Shown: one piece after another, positions 1-7,636 of the stretch | Position numbering within the stretch: position 1 is the stretch's first letter | Layout of the letters: the number at the start of each line of letters is the position of its first letter | NCBI RefSeq assembly: GCF_040396155.1 | Contig: NZ_JBEBOY010000013.1 | Location: 1-64,000, forward strand | Length of the DNA: 64,000 nucleotides | Direction: 5' to 3' | Origin: Tissierella praeacuta_A | GTDB lineage: Bacteria > Bacillota > Clostridia > Tissierellales > Tissierellaceae | Translations under genes and position numbers: made by a program | The notes under the pieces: generated by a model | The model's database searches: none | The model's input: the letters and a program-made list of their open reading frames with translations, nothing else | What the model was told of the DNA's origin: nothing

Positions 1-51
1 TCACTGTGTAAGATACAGTGATTTCAAGCGTTATGAATTATGATTAACGCT
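1..51. other. Two adjacent small inverted repeats upstream of rtcB
   Basis: Two hairpin-capable repeats stand side by side. TCACTGT (1-7) pairs with ACAGTGA (15-21), and AGCGTTA (27-33) pairs with TAACGCT (45-51). Neither is followed by a T-run, so a terminator is not supported. They could belong to the end of an upstream gene lying outside the window or to the rtcB leader. Confidence 0.35.
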
Positions 52-78
52 AATATAATTAAATATGGAGGTGACTAA

Positions 79-1293
79 ATGGAGTTAAAAGGAAAGCATA
101 ATATAGCTAAAGTATTTACAGATAGTTTGGAAGATAGAGCAAGTGAGCAAATAATAGAATTATTAAACCAAGATTTTATAAAGGATTCAAAAGTTCGAAT
201 AATGCCGGATGTTCATCAAGGTATGGGCTGTGTAATTGGATTTACTGCTGATATGGGAGATAAGGTAATACCTAATATTGTCGGAGTAGACATAGGATGT
301 GGTATGCTCACTGTTGAATTAGGAAATATAGATATAGCTTTGCCAGCATTAGATGATGTAATAAATAGAAAAATTCCTTCTGGTAAATCCACACATAATG
401 AAAGAAAGATTAAGTTTGATAAATTAAAGAACCTTTATTGTTTTAGAGATTTGAAGGATACTAAAAGAATCGAAAGAAGTATTGGAACACTTGGATCAGG
501 CAATCATTTCATAGAGCTTGGAATAGATACCAAGGATAATAAATATTTAGTAATCCATTCAGGCAGTAGAAATCTAGGCAAGCAAGTTGCTGAAATTTAT
601 CAAAAATTAGCAATAGATTTATGTAGTGGTAAAGGTGATTATTTTGTTAAGAGAGAAGAGATAATTACTAATTATAAACTAGAGGGAAAGAAAAAGAAAA
701 TAAAGAAAGCCTTAGATGAGCTAAAGAAGGAATACGATGAGCTTCAACCTAAATATCCTAAGTCTTTGTGTTATTTAACTGGAGAATATAGAGAAAAGTA
801 TTTACATGATATGAGAATATGTCAAGAATACGCAAGTTTAAATCGTGAAATGATGGCAGATATTATATTAAATAATTTATTTGGAAAAGGACTTAATGAA
901 TTTACCTACTTTGAAACTATTCATAACTATATTAATTTCAAGGATAATATTATAAGGAAAGGTGCTATATCAGCCTATGAAGGTGAGAAGATTTTAATTC
1001 CTATGAATATGAGGGACGGCTCTATAATTGCAGTTGGAAAGGGTAATGCTGATTGGAACTATTCTGCTCCTCATGGGGCAGGAAGACTTATGAGCAGAAA
1101 TGTTGCAAAGGAAGCAATTACTATGGATGAGTTTAAGAAAAGTATGGAAGGCATTTATTCTACTTCAATAAATGAACATACATTAGATGAAAGTCCCTTT
1201 GCATATAAACCAATGGAGGAAATAGTGAATAATATTGCTGAAACTGTAGAGATAGTAAATATAATAAAACCAATTTACAATTTTAAAGCATAG
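79..1293 (+). CDS. rtcB: RtcB family RNA ligase
   Basis: This 404-residue protein belongs to the RtcB family, GTP- and Mn2+-dependent ligases that join 2',3'-cyclic phosphate or 3'-phosphate RNA ends to 5'-OH ends in the cytoplasm. Visible family signatures are the PDVHQGMG metal-site segment near residue 45, VGVDIGCGM with the metal-binding Asp/Cys near residue 70, GTLGSGNHF near residue 137, VIHSGSRNLG near 158, and APHGAGRLMSR near 332, whose His is the expected guanylylation residue. A lysine-rich, coiled-coil-like stretch sits around residues 195-225. The start has a good site (ggaggtgac) 5 bases upstream. No archease or RtcA gene is adjacent, so its RNA substrate cannot be inferred. The protein is shorter than E. 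coli-type RtcB (about 400 residues) only slightly; the compact bacterial subfamily is likely. Confidence 0.9.
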   Translation: MELKGKHNIAKVFTDSLEDRASEQIIELLNQDFIKDSKVRIMPDVHQGMGCVIGFTADMGDKVIPNIVGVDIGCGMLTVELGNIDIALPALDDVINRKIPSGKSTHNERKIKFDKLKNLYCFRDLKDTKRIERSIGTLGSGNHFIELGIDTKDNKYLVIHSGSRNLGKQVAEIYQKLAIDLCSGKGDYFVKREEIITNYKLEGKKKKIKKALDELKKEYDELQPKYPKSLCYLTGEYREKYLHDMRICQEYASLNREMMADIILNNLFGKGLNEFTYFETIHNYINFKDNIIRKGAISAYEGEKILIPMNMRDGSIIAVGKGNADWNYSAPHGAGRLMSRNVAKEAITMDEFKKSMEGIYSTSINEHTLDESPFAYKPMEEIVNNIAETVEIVNIIKPIYNFKA

Positions 1294-1813
1294 ATGGTAC
1301 AAATTTTAATTCTAAATTTGCTAATTGGGATGTTAAAAATTAAGTAAAAATCTGTATGGTTAATAGCTTAATTAGCTTATTTGTTTATTATTTTATTGTT
1401 ATGGAATTACAGTTCAAATATTGTACTGCTCCAAATTTGCCATATAATATATTGCTTCTATAAGTGGCTAGAGAAGAGTTCAATAAATAAAATTAAATGA
1501 ATAATAGGGTATTTTCATAAATAATTGAAAGATAAGTCAAAAAAGTATGTTTTTAAAACATACTTTTTTTATAATCCATTTTTACAACCAATTGAAAGGT
1601 TTTATTTTCCTTAATATAAATTTTTCATCAAATTGGCTTAGAACAGATTTACTTAATTCATTAATATTTCAGTAGAAGTCTTTTTACTAATTATTTTACA
1701 AACTAAAATTTTTTAATTTATAATTTTATACTATATTGTAAGGGACTTGGAAACAAAGTATAAGAAGAAACTTACTTAAAATATCTTTAATCGGAGTTAA
1801 GTGTATTTTACTG
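1294..1813. other. Non-coding stretch between rtcB and the BlaI-like gene
   Basis: About 520 bases of AT-rich DNA without a convincing reading frame in any of the six frames. It contains one hairpin terminator (1539-1570), described separately. The remainder shows no recognisable RNA or gene remnant. Confidence 0.6.
1539..1570 (+). terminator. Hairpin with T-tail downstream of rtcB
   Basis: AAAAAAGTATGTTTT is followed almost without a loop by its complement AAAACATACTTTTTT and a T-run. It is symmetric enough to work in both directions. It lies 245 bases past the rtcB stop. Confidence 0.6.
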
Positions 1814-1846
1814 TTGACAAATTCATTATACAAACGTATAATGAAT
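1814..1846 (+). promoter_or_regulatory. Consensus promoter overlapped by a BlaI-type operator
   Basis: TTGACA (1814-1819) and TATAAT (1837-1842) are separated by exactly 17 bases. A perfect 11-base inverted repeat, ATTCATTATAC (1821-1831), spacer AAAC, GTATAATGAAT (1836-1846), fills the spacer and covers the -10 box. A dimeric repressor bound here would block RNA polymerase. The inner TATAC-N4-GTATA resembles the TACA-N3-TGTA core of BlaI/MecI operators only loosely, so assignment to the gene just downstream is by position. Confidence 0.75.
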
Positions 1847-1876
1847 TTACGATATGATAATAAGAGGTGAAATTAA

Positions 1877-2260
1877 TTGAAAAAACTTGGAGATGCAGAA
1901 TTTGAAATAATGAAGGTAATTTGGGATTCAGATGAATCATTGGAGGCAAATGCTATTTTAGATGAATTAAAGGGAAAAAGAAAATGGGCATTATCGACTC
2001 TTATGTCATCCCTTGCAAGACTTGAAAAGAAAGGATTTATTAATATTAATAGAACTATGAGATATAATCTTTATACTGCTATTATCAAAGAAGAAGATTA
2101 TAAGGCTAAGGAAAGCCAAAGCTTTTTAGAGAAGATTTATGATAATTCACTTCCAAGTTTAGTAATAAATCTATATAATAGCAAAACTATAAATAAAGAT
2201 GATCTTTCAGAATTAAAGGAATTAATAGAGGATATTGGAAAGGATGAGGATAATGACTAA
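1877..2260 (+). CDS. BlaI/MecI family transcriptional repressor
   Basis: A 127-residue winged-helix repressor of the BlaI/MecI (penicillinase repressor) family. The N-terminal domain (residues 1-75) has the family pattern: LGDAEFEIMKVIWDS, then a recognition helix around ALSTLMSSLARLEKKGFI and a wing. The C-terminal part is the dimerisation region, normally cut by a partner membrane protease. Translation starts at TTG 1877, placed 6 bases after gaggtga. The stop overlaps the start of the M56 protease gene by about 8 bases, so the two are translationally coupled. The palindrome on the promoter just upstream suggests autoregulation. No beta-lactamase gene is near, so the controlled function is probably not beta-lactam resistance. 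Confidence 0.85.
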   Translation: MKKLGDAEFEIMKVIWDSDESLEANAILDELKGKRKWALSTLMSSLARLEKKGFININRTMRYNLYTAIIKEEDYKAKESQSFLEKIYDNSLPSLVINLYNSKTINKDDLSELKELIEDIGKDEDND

Positions 2261-3953
2261 ATACCTTTTAAATATTTTAGCTTTATCCTTTTCAATAGGA
2301 TTAATTATATTTTTAACCTTGATAGTTTCAAAATTATTGAATAAAAAATATCTTATTAAATGGAGATATTTTTTATGGATAATTTTGAGTATAAGATTAT
2401 TAATTCCAGTTAAAGTGAACTTACCATTGATAGTTTCTAAGTCTATAGAAGATAATTGGAATATTATGTCCAGCAAAGATAGTAATAAAACTCCTTTGGA
2501 TTATTTTAATACAAAAGGTTCAAATAATATACAATCATTAGAAGGGCACCCAAAATCTGATGCCAAGGTTAAAGCTAATATTATTACACTAAAGACCTTT
2601 AAATCAATAAAAATTACTTACATAATAGGTTTGTTCATGTTTTTAGGGAATCACATTATTGTATATTTAGTATTTAGAAGAAAAGTTTTTGTCTCAGAAG
2701 AAGTTGTTAGGGATGAAATTATGATTGGAAATTATCAAAGGATCATTGATGAAATAGGACTAAAAAGAAAAGTAAGAATATTTAGAGATAAAGATATATC
2801 AACTCCTATATTAATGGGAATATTGAAGCCAGCAATAATTATCCCATCAAAGGACTATAGTGAAAAAGAAATTTACTATATTTTAAAACATGAATTGATG
2901 CATGTTAAAAGAAAAGACTTAGAATATAAATTATTGTTATTAATTGTAAATGGGCTACATTGGTTTAATCCATTAGTATATATTATGAGGAATACTGCAA
3001 ATATAGATTTGGAAATATGTTGTGATTTAGATGTGTTAAAAAATCAGAAATTAGAAGAAAAGAAAACTTATTGTAACGTATTATTATCATCAATTGAAAG
3101 AGAGAAATATGGATATACATTAGCAACTTATTTTATAGGAGGGAGAAATGAGATGAAAGAAAGATTTAAGAGTATTATAAGTTCACATAATAAGAAAAAT
3201 GGATTCACTGCTCTAGCTTCTATAATAGCTGCTACATTTATATTAAATACATTTATCCTCGAAAGAGTAGAAGGTTCTAATATAATGAAGGATATTGGAA
3301 TGAATATGGAAAATAAACATAATGATATAAATACTAAGTTAAATGTAGACATAAAAACAGTGGAAAAGAAAAAAGGAGAACATGAAGAGATAAATATAAT
3401 CAATAACAACCAAAACGTAATTAGGGAAAGACATGAGGAAAAATTAATTGAACAATATGAAGAAGAATATGAAAAATTGAGTCAAAGATCTGAGGAGTTT
3501 TCAGAACGTATCGAGAAGGTAAAACTTAGTGAGAATGAAAGAAGAAAGAATATGGAAAATATATCAATAGATAAGGGACGAGGATTCTTTTTAATAACAG
3601 GTATATTTGAGATTCCATATATTGATGAACTTGACTATAATAGGTTTAATAGGCTTGAAATATTTCCGGAGAAATATTCGGAAGAAACCCCCTTTTATGA
3701 AAATTGGGGTGAAGATAAGATTGAATATGTTTCATATTCCTTAAATAACTGTACATTTAATGCCGAAAGCGATATATTATTTTCTGTACATATATATGCA
3801 AAAGAAGGAGACATGATTGCAACTATAAAATCAGAAGAAGAAAATGGAGATCATGGAGTTAGAGTTAATTTTTCAGATGAAGAATATTATATTATCTTAG
3901 TAAATGAAGATGATAATTCTACAGAAAATGGTAGATATAGCATTTGGAGATAA
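2253..3953 (+). CDS. BlaR1-like M56 family membrane metalloprotease with unusual sensor region
   Basis: A 566-residue membrane protease of the BlaR1/MecR1 type. N-terminal hydrophobic helices (about residues 5-55 and 120-145) are followed by a cytoplasmic zinc protease segment with HELMH near residue 212 and a downstream ICCDLDVL stretch, then another helix near 325-345. BlaR1 normally ends in a penicillin-binding sensor domain with SxxK/SxN/KTG motifs. Here that is replaced by a charged coiled coil (about 385-440) and a roughly 125-residue acidic, beta-rich-looking domain with no serine-acyltransferase motif. I chose ATG 2253 (upstream TTG 2235 and ATG 2244 are alternatives), because AAAGG lies 9 bases before it. 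Inference: it senses something other than a beta-lactam outside the cell and inactivates the BlaI-like repressor. Confidence 0.8.
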   Translation: MTKYLLNILALSFSIGLIIFLTLIVSKLLNKKYLIKWRYFLWIILSIRLLIPVKVNLPLIVSKSIEDNWNIMSSKDSNKTPLDYFNTKGSNNIQSLEGHPKSDAKVKANIITLKTFKSIKITYIIGLFMFLGNHIIVYLVFRRKVFVSEEVVRDEIMIGNYQRIIDEIGLKRKVRIFRDKDISTPILMGILKPAIIIPSKDYSEKEIYYILKHELMHVKRKDLEYKLLLLIVNGLHWFNPLVYIMRNTANIDLEICCDLDVLKNQKLEEKKTYCNVLLSSIEREKYGYTLATYFIGGRNEMKERFKSIISSHNKKNGFTALASIIAATFILNTFILERVEGSNIMKDIGMNMENKHNDINTKLNVDIKTVEKKKGEHEEINIINNNQNVIRERHEEKLIEQYEEEYEKLSQRSEEFSERIEKVKLSENERRKNMENISIDKGRGFFLITGIFEIPYIDELDYNRFNRLEIFPEKYSEETPFYENWGEDKIEYVSYSLNNCTFNAESDILFSVHIYAKEGDMIATIKSEEENGDHGVRVNFSDEEYYIILVNEDDNSTENGRYSIWR

Positions 3954-4253
3954 GGTATATTTTCTTTAATAGAGTCTGATAGTTAATGGAATTAGACTAA
4001 TGTATAATTAGAATAATTCATAATTATAGTAAATAAATTTAAATTTAAACATAGTATTAGAGTATTTTTAGGATTCAAATAAAATTTATAAACATCAATT
4101 AAATAAACTATTTTAATCCTACATTCTAACATCATTTTAATAATCTAATAGTTTCTTTATCAAGATTTAGTATAGATAATTATTTTTGCGACCATACTCC
4201 AACCTACATTAGGTGAGGTGGTTCTGCTAATGTTGATAAGACAGCTTTAATAG
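3954..4253. other. Non-coding stretch with a conserved-looking GC-richer block
   Basis: Most of the stretch is AT-rich and featureless. At 4186-4250 the base composition changes. An open frame ends here in RPYSNLH before TAG (4189-4212), followed by gaggtgg and a six-codon frame (ATG at 4229). This resembles what I remember of the 3' ends of small holin-like toxin genes in Firmicutes, but the upstream part of such a gene is interrupted by a stop. It could be a remnant of a type I toxin-antitoxin locus or an unknown small RNA. Assignment is weak. Confidence 0.25.
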
Positions 4254-4311
4254 AAAATAACATGGAGGTTTGATAACTAATTAATTAGTTATCAAACCTC
4301 CATGTTATTTT
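4254..4311. terminator. 58-base perfect palindrome, probable terminator
   Basis: The left arm 4254-4282 and right arm 4283-4311 are perfect complements (29 base pairs, no spacer). The motif starts AAAATAACATGG and ends CCATGTTATTTT, so T-runs flank it on either strand. It sits 90 bases before the metal-regulator gene. It probably ends transcription of whatever occupies the block at 4186-4250 or of the M56 protease operon. Confidence 0.55.
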
Positions 4312-4365
4312 TATATTTTATCAAATATTGTGTTAGGAGTAAAAAAAGGGGTATTATATAAATAA

Positions 4366-4381
4366 GTTAGGTGTGCCTAAC
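4366..4381 (+). promoter_or_regulatory. DtxR/MntR-type operator
   Basis: GTTAGG (4366-4371), TGTG, CCTAAC (4376-4381) is a perfect 6-base inverted repeat of the TTAGG/CCTAA type recognised by DtxR-superfamily metal repressors. It lies 23 bases before the regulator's start codon and just after a possible -10 (TATTAT 4352-4357; the -35 is poor). A further TTAGG half site lies at 4333-4337. Autoregulation of the whole import operon by its first gene is the likely meaning. Confidence 0.65.
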
Positions 4382-4404
4382 ATTAACCATTATGGGGGAG
4401 GATT

Positions 4405-4806
4405 ATGAACGTAAGCAAAGAAGACTATTTAAAAGTTATATATGAACTTGGAGGAGAAAATAATTTAGTTAGCAACAAAGATATAGCTAATAGACTCAAT
4501 ATATCAGCGCCTTCTGTATCTGAAATGATAAAAAAATTATTACAAGATGGATATGTTGAGTACACGTTATATCAAGGTATAAAGCTTACAAAATATGGAA
4601 CTAAAGAAGCTAAGAAAATTAGAAACAGGCATCTTTTATGGGAAGTTTTTCTTGTAGAAAAGCTTGGATATAATTTGGATGAAATACATGAAGAAGCAGA
4701 GAAACTAGAACATGTGACTAGTGATATATTGGAAGAAAAGTTAGATAGATATTTGAATTACCCAAAGGAATGTCCCCATGGGTCAAAGATAATAAGGGAG
4801 GAATAG
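4405..4806 (+). CDS. DtxR/MntR family metal-dependent transcriptional repressor
   Basis: This 133-residue protein matches the short MntR/TroR type of the DtxR family, which binds DNA when loaded with Mn2+ (or Fe2+/Zn2+). The N-terminal winged helix (1-65) contains SNKDIANRLNISAPSVSEMIKKL as recognition region, and the metal/dimerisation domain follows with RNRHLLWEVFLVEKLGY, HEEAEKLEH and YPKECPHGSKI, which supply the Glu/His/Cys ligands. There is no SH3-like third domain. GGGGGAGG precedes the ATG. It is the first gene of an operon with a Mn/Zn-type ABC importer; only three bases separate it from the binding-protein gene. The metal (Mn favoured) is inferred from context, including a manganese exporter elsewhere in the window. 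Confidence 0.88.
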   Translation: MNVSKEDYLKVIYELGGENNLVSNKDIANRLNISAPSVSEMIKKLLQDGYVEYTLYQGIKLTKYGTKEAKKIRNRHLLWEVFLVEKLGYNLDEIHEEAEKLEHVTSDILEEKLDRYLNYPKECPHGSKIIREE

Positions 4807-4809
4807 ATA

Positions 4810-5739
4810 ATGAAAAAAATATTAAGTTTGATTATGGTTTTATCTATAATAATGGTTGTTCTAACAGGTTGCGGAAGTCAAGGAAAATCAATTGAAGATA
4901 ACAAGTATAAAGTTGTCGCTACTACTACTTTAGTTGCAGACTTAGTGAAATCCATAGGTGGAGAATATGTAAATGTTCAAGGATTAATGGGACCAGGGGT
5001 AGACCCTCATTTATATAAAGCCAGTGCAGGAGATGTTACTGTAATGCAAAATGCAGATATGGTGGTTTATAATGGTATTCACCTAGAGGGAAAAATGGGA
5101 GAAATATTTGAAAATATAGAGGATAGTAAAAAGATGATTTTAGCAGTATCACAAGATATGGATGAGTCAAATTTTATTGATTTTGTTACTAATCCCGGAA
5201 GTTTCGACCCTCATATTTGGTTTGATGTAAGACTTTGGAAAGAAGCAGCAAAGACTGTAACAGAAGGACTTAAGGAACTAGATAAGGAACATGCAAGTGA
5301 ATTTGATAGTAATTTAGAAAATTATTTGATAGAACTTGATGAACTTGATGGATATATTAGACAAAGGGTATCAGAATTAGCTGAGGAAAATAGAATTCTC
5401 ATAACAGCCCATGATGCATTTCACTATTTCGGCAATGCCTATGGTTTTGAGGTAAAGGGGCTGCAAGGTATAAGTACTGCCTCTGAAGCTGGAACATCTG
5501 ATGTTAGTCAGCTAGCAAAATTCATTGTAGAACACAAGATTAAGGCAGTATTTGTTGAGTCCTCAGTTCCAAGAAAAAGTATTGAGGCATTACAAGAAGC
5601 CGTAAGGGCACAAGGATTTCAAGTGGAAATCGGCGGAGAACTTTATTCAGATTCTACAGGTGATATAGGAACTGATGCTGAGACTTATATAGGCACATTT
5701 AAAGCAAATATAGATATAATTGTTGATGCGTTGAAATAA
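4810..5739 (+). CDS. Mn/Zn ABC transporter substrate-binding lipoprotein (TroA-like)
   Basis: A 309-residue cluster A-I solute-binding protein. The signal peptide (1-20) ends in a lipobox LTGC, so the mature protein is lipid-anchored at Cys21 outside the membrane. The expected metal ligands are visible: His in GVDPHLYK (near 75), His in FDPHIWFD (near 135), His in ITAHDAFHYFG (near 198) and an Asp/Glu near the TDAETYIGTF segment (about 290). A third His rather than Glu is TroA-like, a group that takes Mn2+ and Zn2+. It follows the regulator by 3 bases and precedes the ATPase by 19 bases with an aggagg site. Metal specificity is not decidable from sequence alone. Confidence 0.9.
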   Translation: MKKILSLIMVLSIIMVVLTGCGSQGKSIEDNKYKVVATTTLVADLVKSIGGEYVNVQGLMGPGVDPHLYKASAGDVTVMQNADMVVYNGIHLEGKMGEIFENIEDSKKMILAVSQDMDESNFIDFVTNPGSFDPHIWFDVRLWKEAAKTVTEGLKELDKEHASEFDSNLENYLIELDELDGYIRQRVSELAEENRILITAHDAFHYFGNAYGFEVKGLQGISTASEAGTSDVSQLAKFIVEHKIKAVFVESSVPRKSIEALQEAVRAQGFQVEIGGELYSDSTGDIGTDAETYIGTFKANIDIIVDALK

Positions 5740-5758
5740 TCAGAAGGAGGAAATAAAT

Positions 5759-6493
5759 ATGAATCTTGATTATATAATAGAAGTCGAAGATATGACAGTG
5801 GCATATCAAACAAAACCAGTTTTATGGGATATAGATCTAGATATTCCAAAATCTGTTCTAATGGCCATAGTAGGACCAAATGGTGCGGGGAAATCAACTT
5901 TAATAAAGGCAATGTTAGATTTAATAAAACCTGTGTCAGGAAATGTACTATTCAATGGTCAAAGTTATAGATCCCAAAGGAAACATATAGGCTATGTACC
6001 TCAATCAGAAAGTGTAGACTGGGATTTTCCAGCTAATGTTTTAGATGTAGTTCTTATGGGAAGATATGGAGAACTGGGATGGCTAAAACATCCAAAGGAA
6101 GAAGATAGAAGAAAAGCTATAGAGGCATTAGAAAAAGTAGGTATGATAGAGTTCAAAGACAGGCAGATATCTCAATTGTCTGGTGGACAGCAGCAAAGAA
6201 TATTTCTTGCTAGAGCATTAGTCCAAGATGCAGATATATATTTTATGGATGAACCCTTTAAGGGGGTAGATGCTAAGACGGAGAAGGCAATAATATCTAT
6301 TTTAAAGGAATTAAAGGAAAGAGGAAAAACCATAATAGTTGTTCATCATGACCTTCAGACTGTGGAAGAATACTTTGATTGGGTAGTATTATTAAATACT
6401 CAGATAATTGCCAGTGGACCTGTTGATGAAGTGTTCACAGATGAAAACTTAAAGAAAGCCTATAGAAGTACAGGTCAGATTTTAAAAAGGTAG
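5759..6493 (+). CDS. Metal ABC transporter ATP-binding protein (TroB/MntB-like)
   Basis: A 244-residue ABC ATPase that powers the metal importer from the cytoplasmic face. Motifs in order: Walker A GPNGAGKST (near 40), Q-loop YVPQSESVDWDFP typical of the Mn/Zn family (near 82), signature LSGGQQQR (near 140), Walker B DIYFMDEPF (near 160) and the H-loop VVHHDL (near 193). The stop ends directly against the next gene, so the operon is tightly coupled. AGGAGG lies before the ATG. Confidence 0.93.
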   Translation: MNLDYIIEVEDMTVAYQTKPVLWDIDLDIPKSVLMAIVGPNGAGKSTLIKAMLDLIKPVSGNVLFNGQSYRSQRKHIGYVPQSESVDWDFPANVLDVVLMGRYGELGWLKHPKEEDRRKAIEALEKVGMIEFKDRQISQLSGGQQQRIFLARALVQDADIYFMDEPFKGVDAKTEKAIISILKELKERGKTIIVVHHDLQTVEEYFDWVVLLNTQIIASGPVDEVFTDENLKKAYRSTGQILKR

Positions 6494-7636
6494 GTGAGAA
6501 TATTGTCAGTACTAAATCTTATTTTAACAGATTATACCTTGAGAATTGTATCCTTAGGTTCTATCCTTCTAGGTATAATATCAGGAGTATTAGGTAGCTT
6601 TGCTGTCATAAGGAAAGAAAGTTTATTAGGAGATGCAGTTTCCCATTCAACATTGCCAGGAATTGCATTAGCATTTTTAATGACTCAGACTAAGAGAACG
6701 GAAGTATTGTTACTTGGAGCCTTAATATCAGGATTATTATCTACATTTATTATTCTTGCCATAGTTAAATATTCAAGAATTAAATTTGATAGTGCTTTGG
6801 CATTAATATTATCAGTCTTTTTTGGAGGCGGAATTGTTTTATTAACCTATATCCAGAAAATACCTAATGCAAATCAAGCAGGATTAGAAAAGTTTATTTT
6901 CGGTCAGGCATCTACACTCTTAAAAAGAGATGTTGAAATCATGGCAGTTTTGGGAGCTGCTTTAATAGCATTGACTATTATATTTTGGAAAGAATTCAAG
7001 ATAGTATCATTTGATGCAGACTATGCAGAAAGCCTTGGATTCTCTACTAAGAGAATAACTACACTACTTTTCTTCATGATAGTAACTGCCATTATTATAG
7101 GGCTGCAAACTGTGGGAGTTATTTTAATGAGTGCAATGCTTACAGCACCGGCAGTGGCTGCTAGACAATGGACAGATAAATTATCTACCATGGTAATTTT
7201 ATCAGCTATATTCGGAGCAGTATCAGGAGTTGTGGGTACTATATTAAGTTCAATAGTTTCAAAATTACCCACAGGTCCAATGATAGTAATAGTTATAAGT
7301 ATGATAGTAATCATTAGTATAGGATTTGCACCTAATAGGGGATTAATATGGAAATATTTTAGAAACAGAAAGAAACAAAGAGAAATAAATGAAGATCAAG
7401 TATTGGTAAATCTTTATAATTTAGCTATGAACCATGAGGATATAAATCATAGTCATGATATTTTCATAATTAAGCCAAATAAATCTATGAATGAAAAGGC
7501 GGCTAAGGAGCTTGTAAATAAGTTAGGGTCTTTGGAGAAGAAGGGGCTTGTTAGAAAAGATTATTTTAATAAATGGGCTATTACCGAAAAAGGTATAAAA
7601 TTTGCAGAGAATTATTTTAAAGAGGAGGAGATATAA
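6494..7636 (+). CDS. Metal ABC transporter permease with C-terminal winged-helix-like tail (TroC-like)
   Basis: A 380-residue ABC-3 family permease. About eight to nine membrane segments fill residues 10-285, with family motifs such as GDAVSHSTLPGIALAF (near 46) and TAPAVAARQW (near 218). Beyond the usual end (about 285) it has a roughly 95-residue hydrophilic tail. The tail's end reads like a small winged-helix unit: KAAKELVNKLGSLEKKGLV followed by WAITEKGIKFAENYF. The annotated start is GTG 6494; TTG 6503 is a credible alternative because AGGTGAG lies 4 bases before it. The stop overlaps the next ATG by one base. Confidence 0.88.
   Translation: MRILSVLNLILTDYTLRIVSLGSILLGIISGVLGSFAVIRKESLLGDAVSHSTLPGIALAFLMTQTKRTEVLLLGALISGLLSTFIILAIVKYSRIKFDSALALILSVFFGGGIVLLTYIQKIPNANQAGLEKFIFGQASTLLKRDVEIMAVLGAALIALTIIFWKEFKIVSFDADYAESLGFSTKRITTLLFFMIVTAIIIGLQTVGVILMSAMLTAPAVAARQWTDKLSTMVILSAIFGAVSGVVGTILSSIVSKLPTGPMIVIVISMIVIISIGFAPNRGLIWKYFRNRKKQREINEDQVLVNLYNLAMNHEDINHSHDIFIIKPNKSMNEKAAKELVNKLGSLEKKGLVRKDYFNKWAITEKGIKFAENYFKEEEI

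Noticed and set aside
4186..4250. An intact small toxin gene
   Set aside because: The frame ending in RPYSNLH is closed by a stop three codons before the block, so no full-length peptide can be supported.
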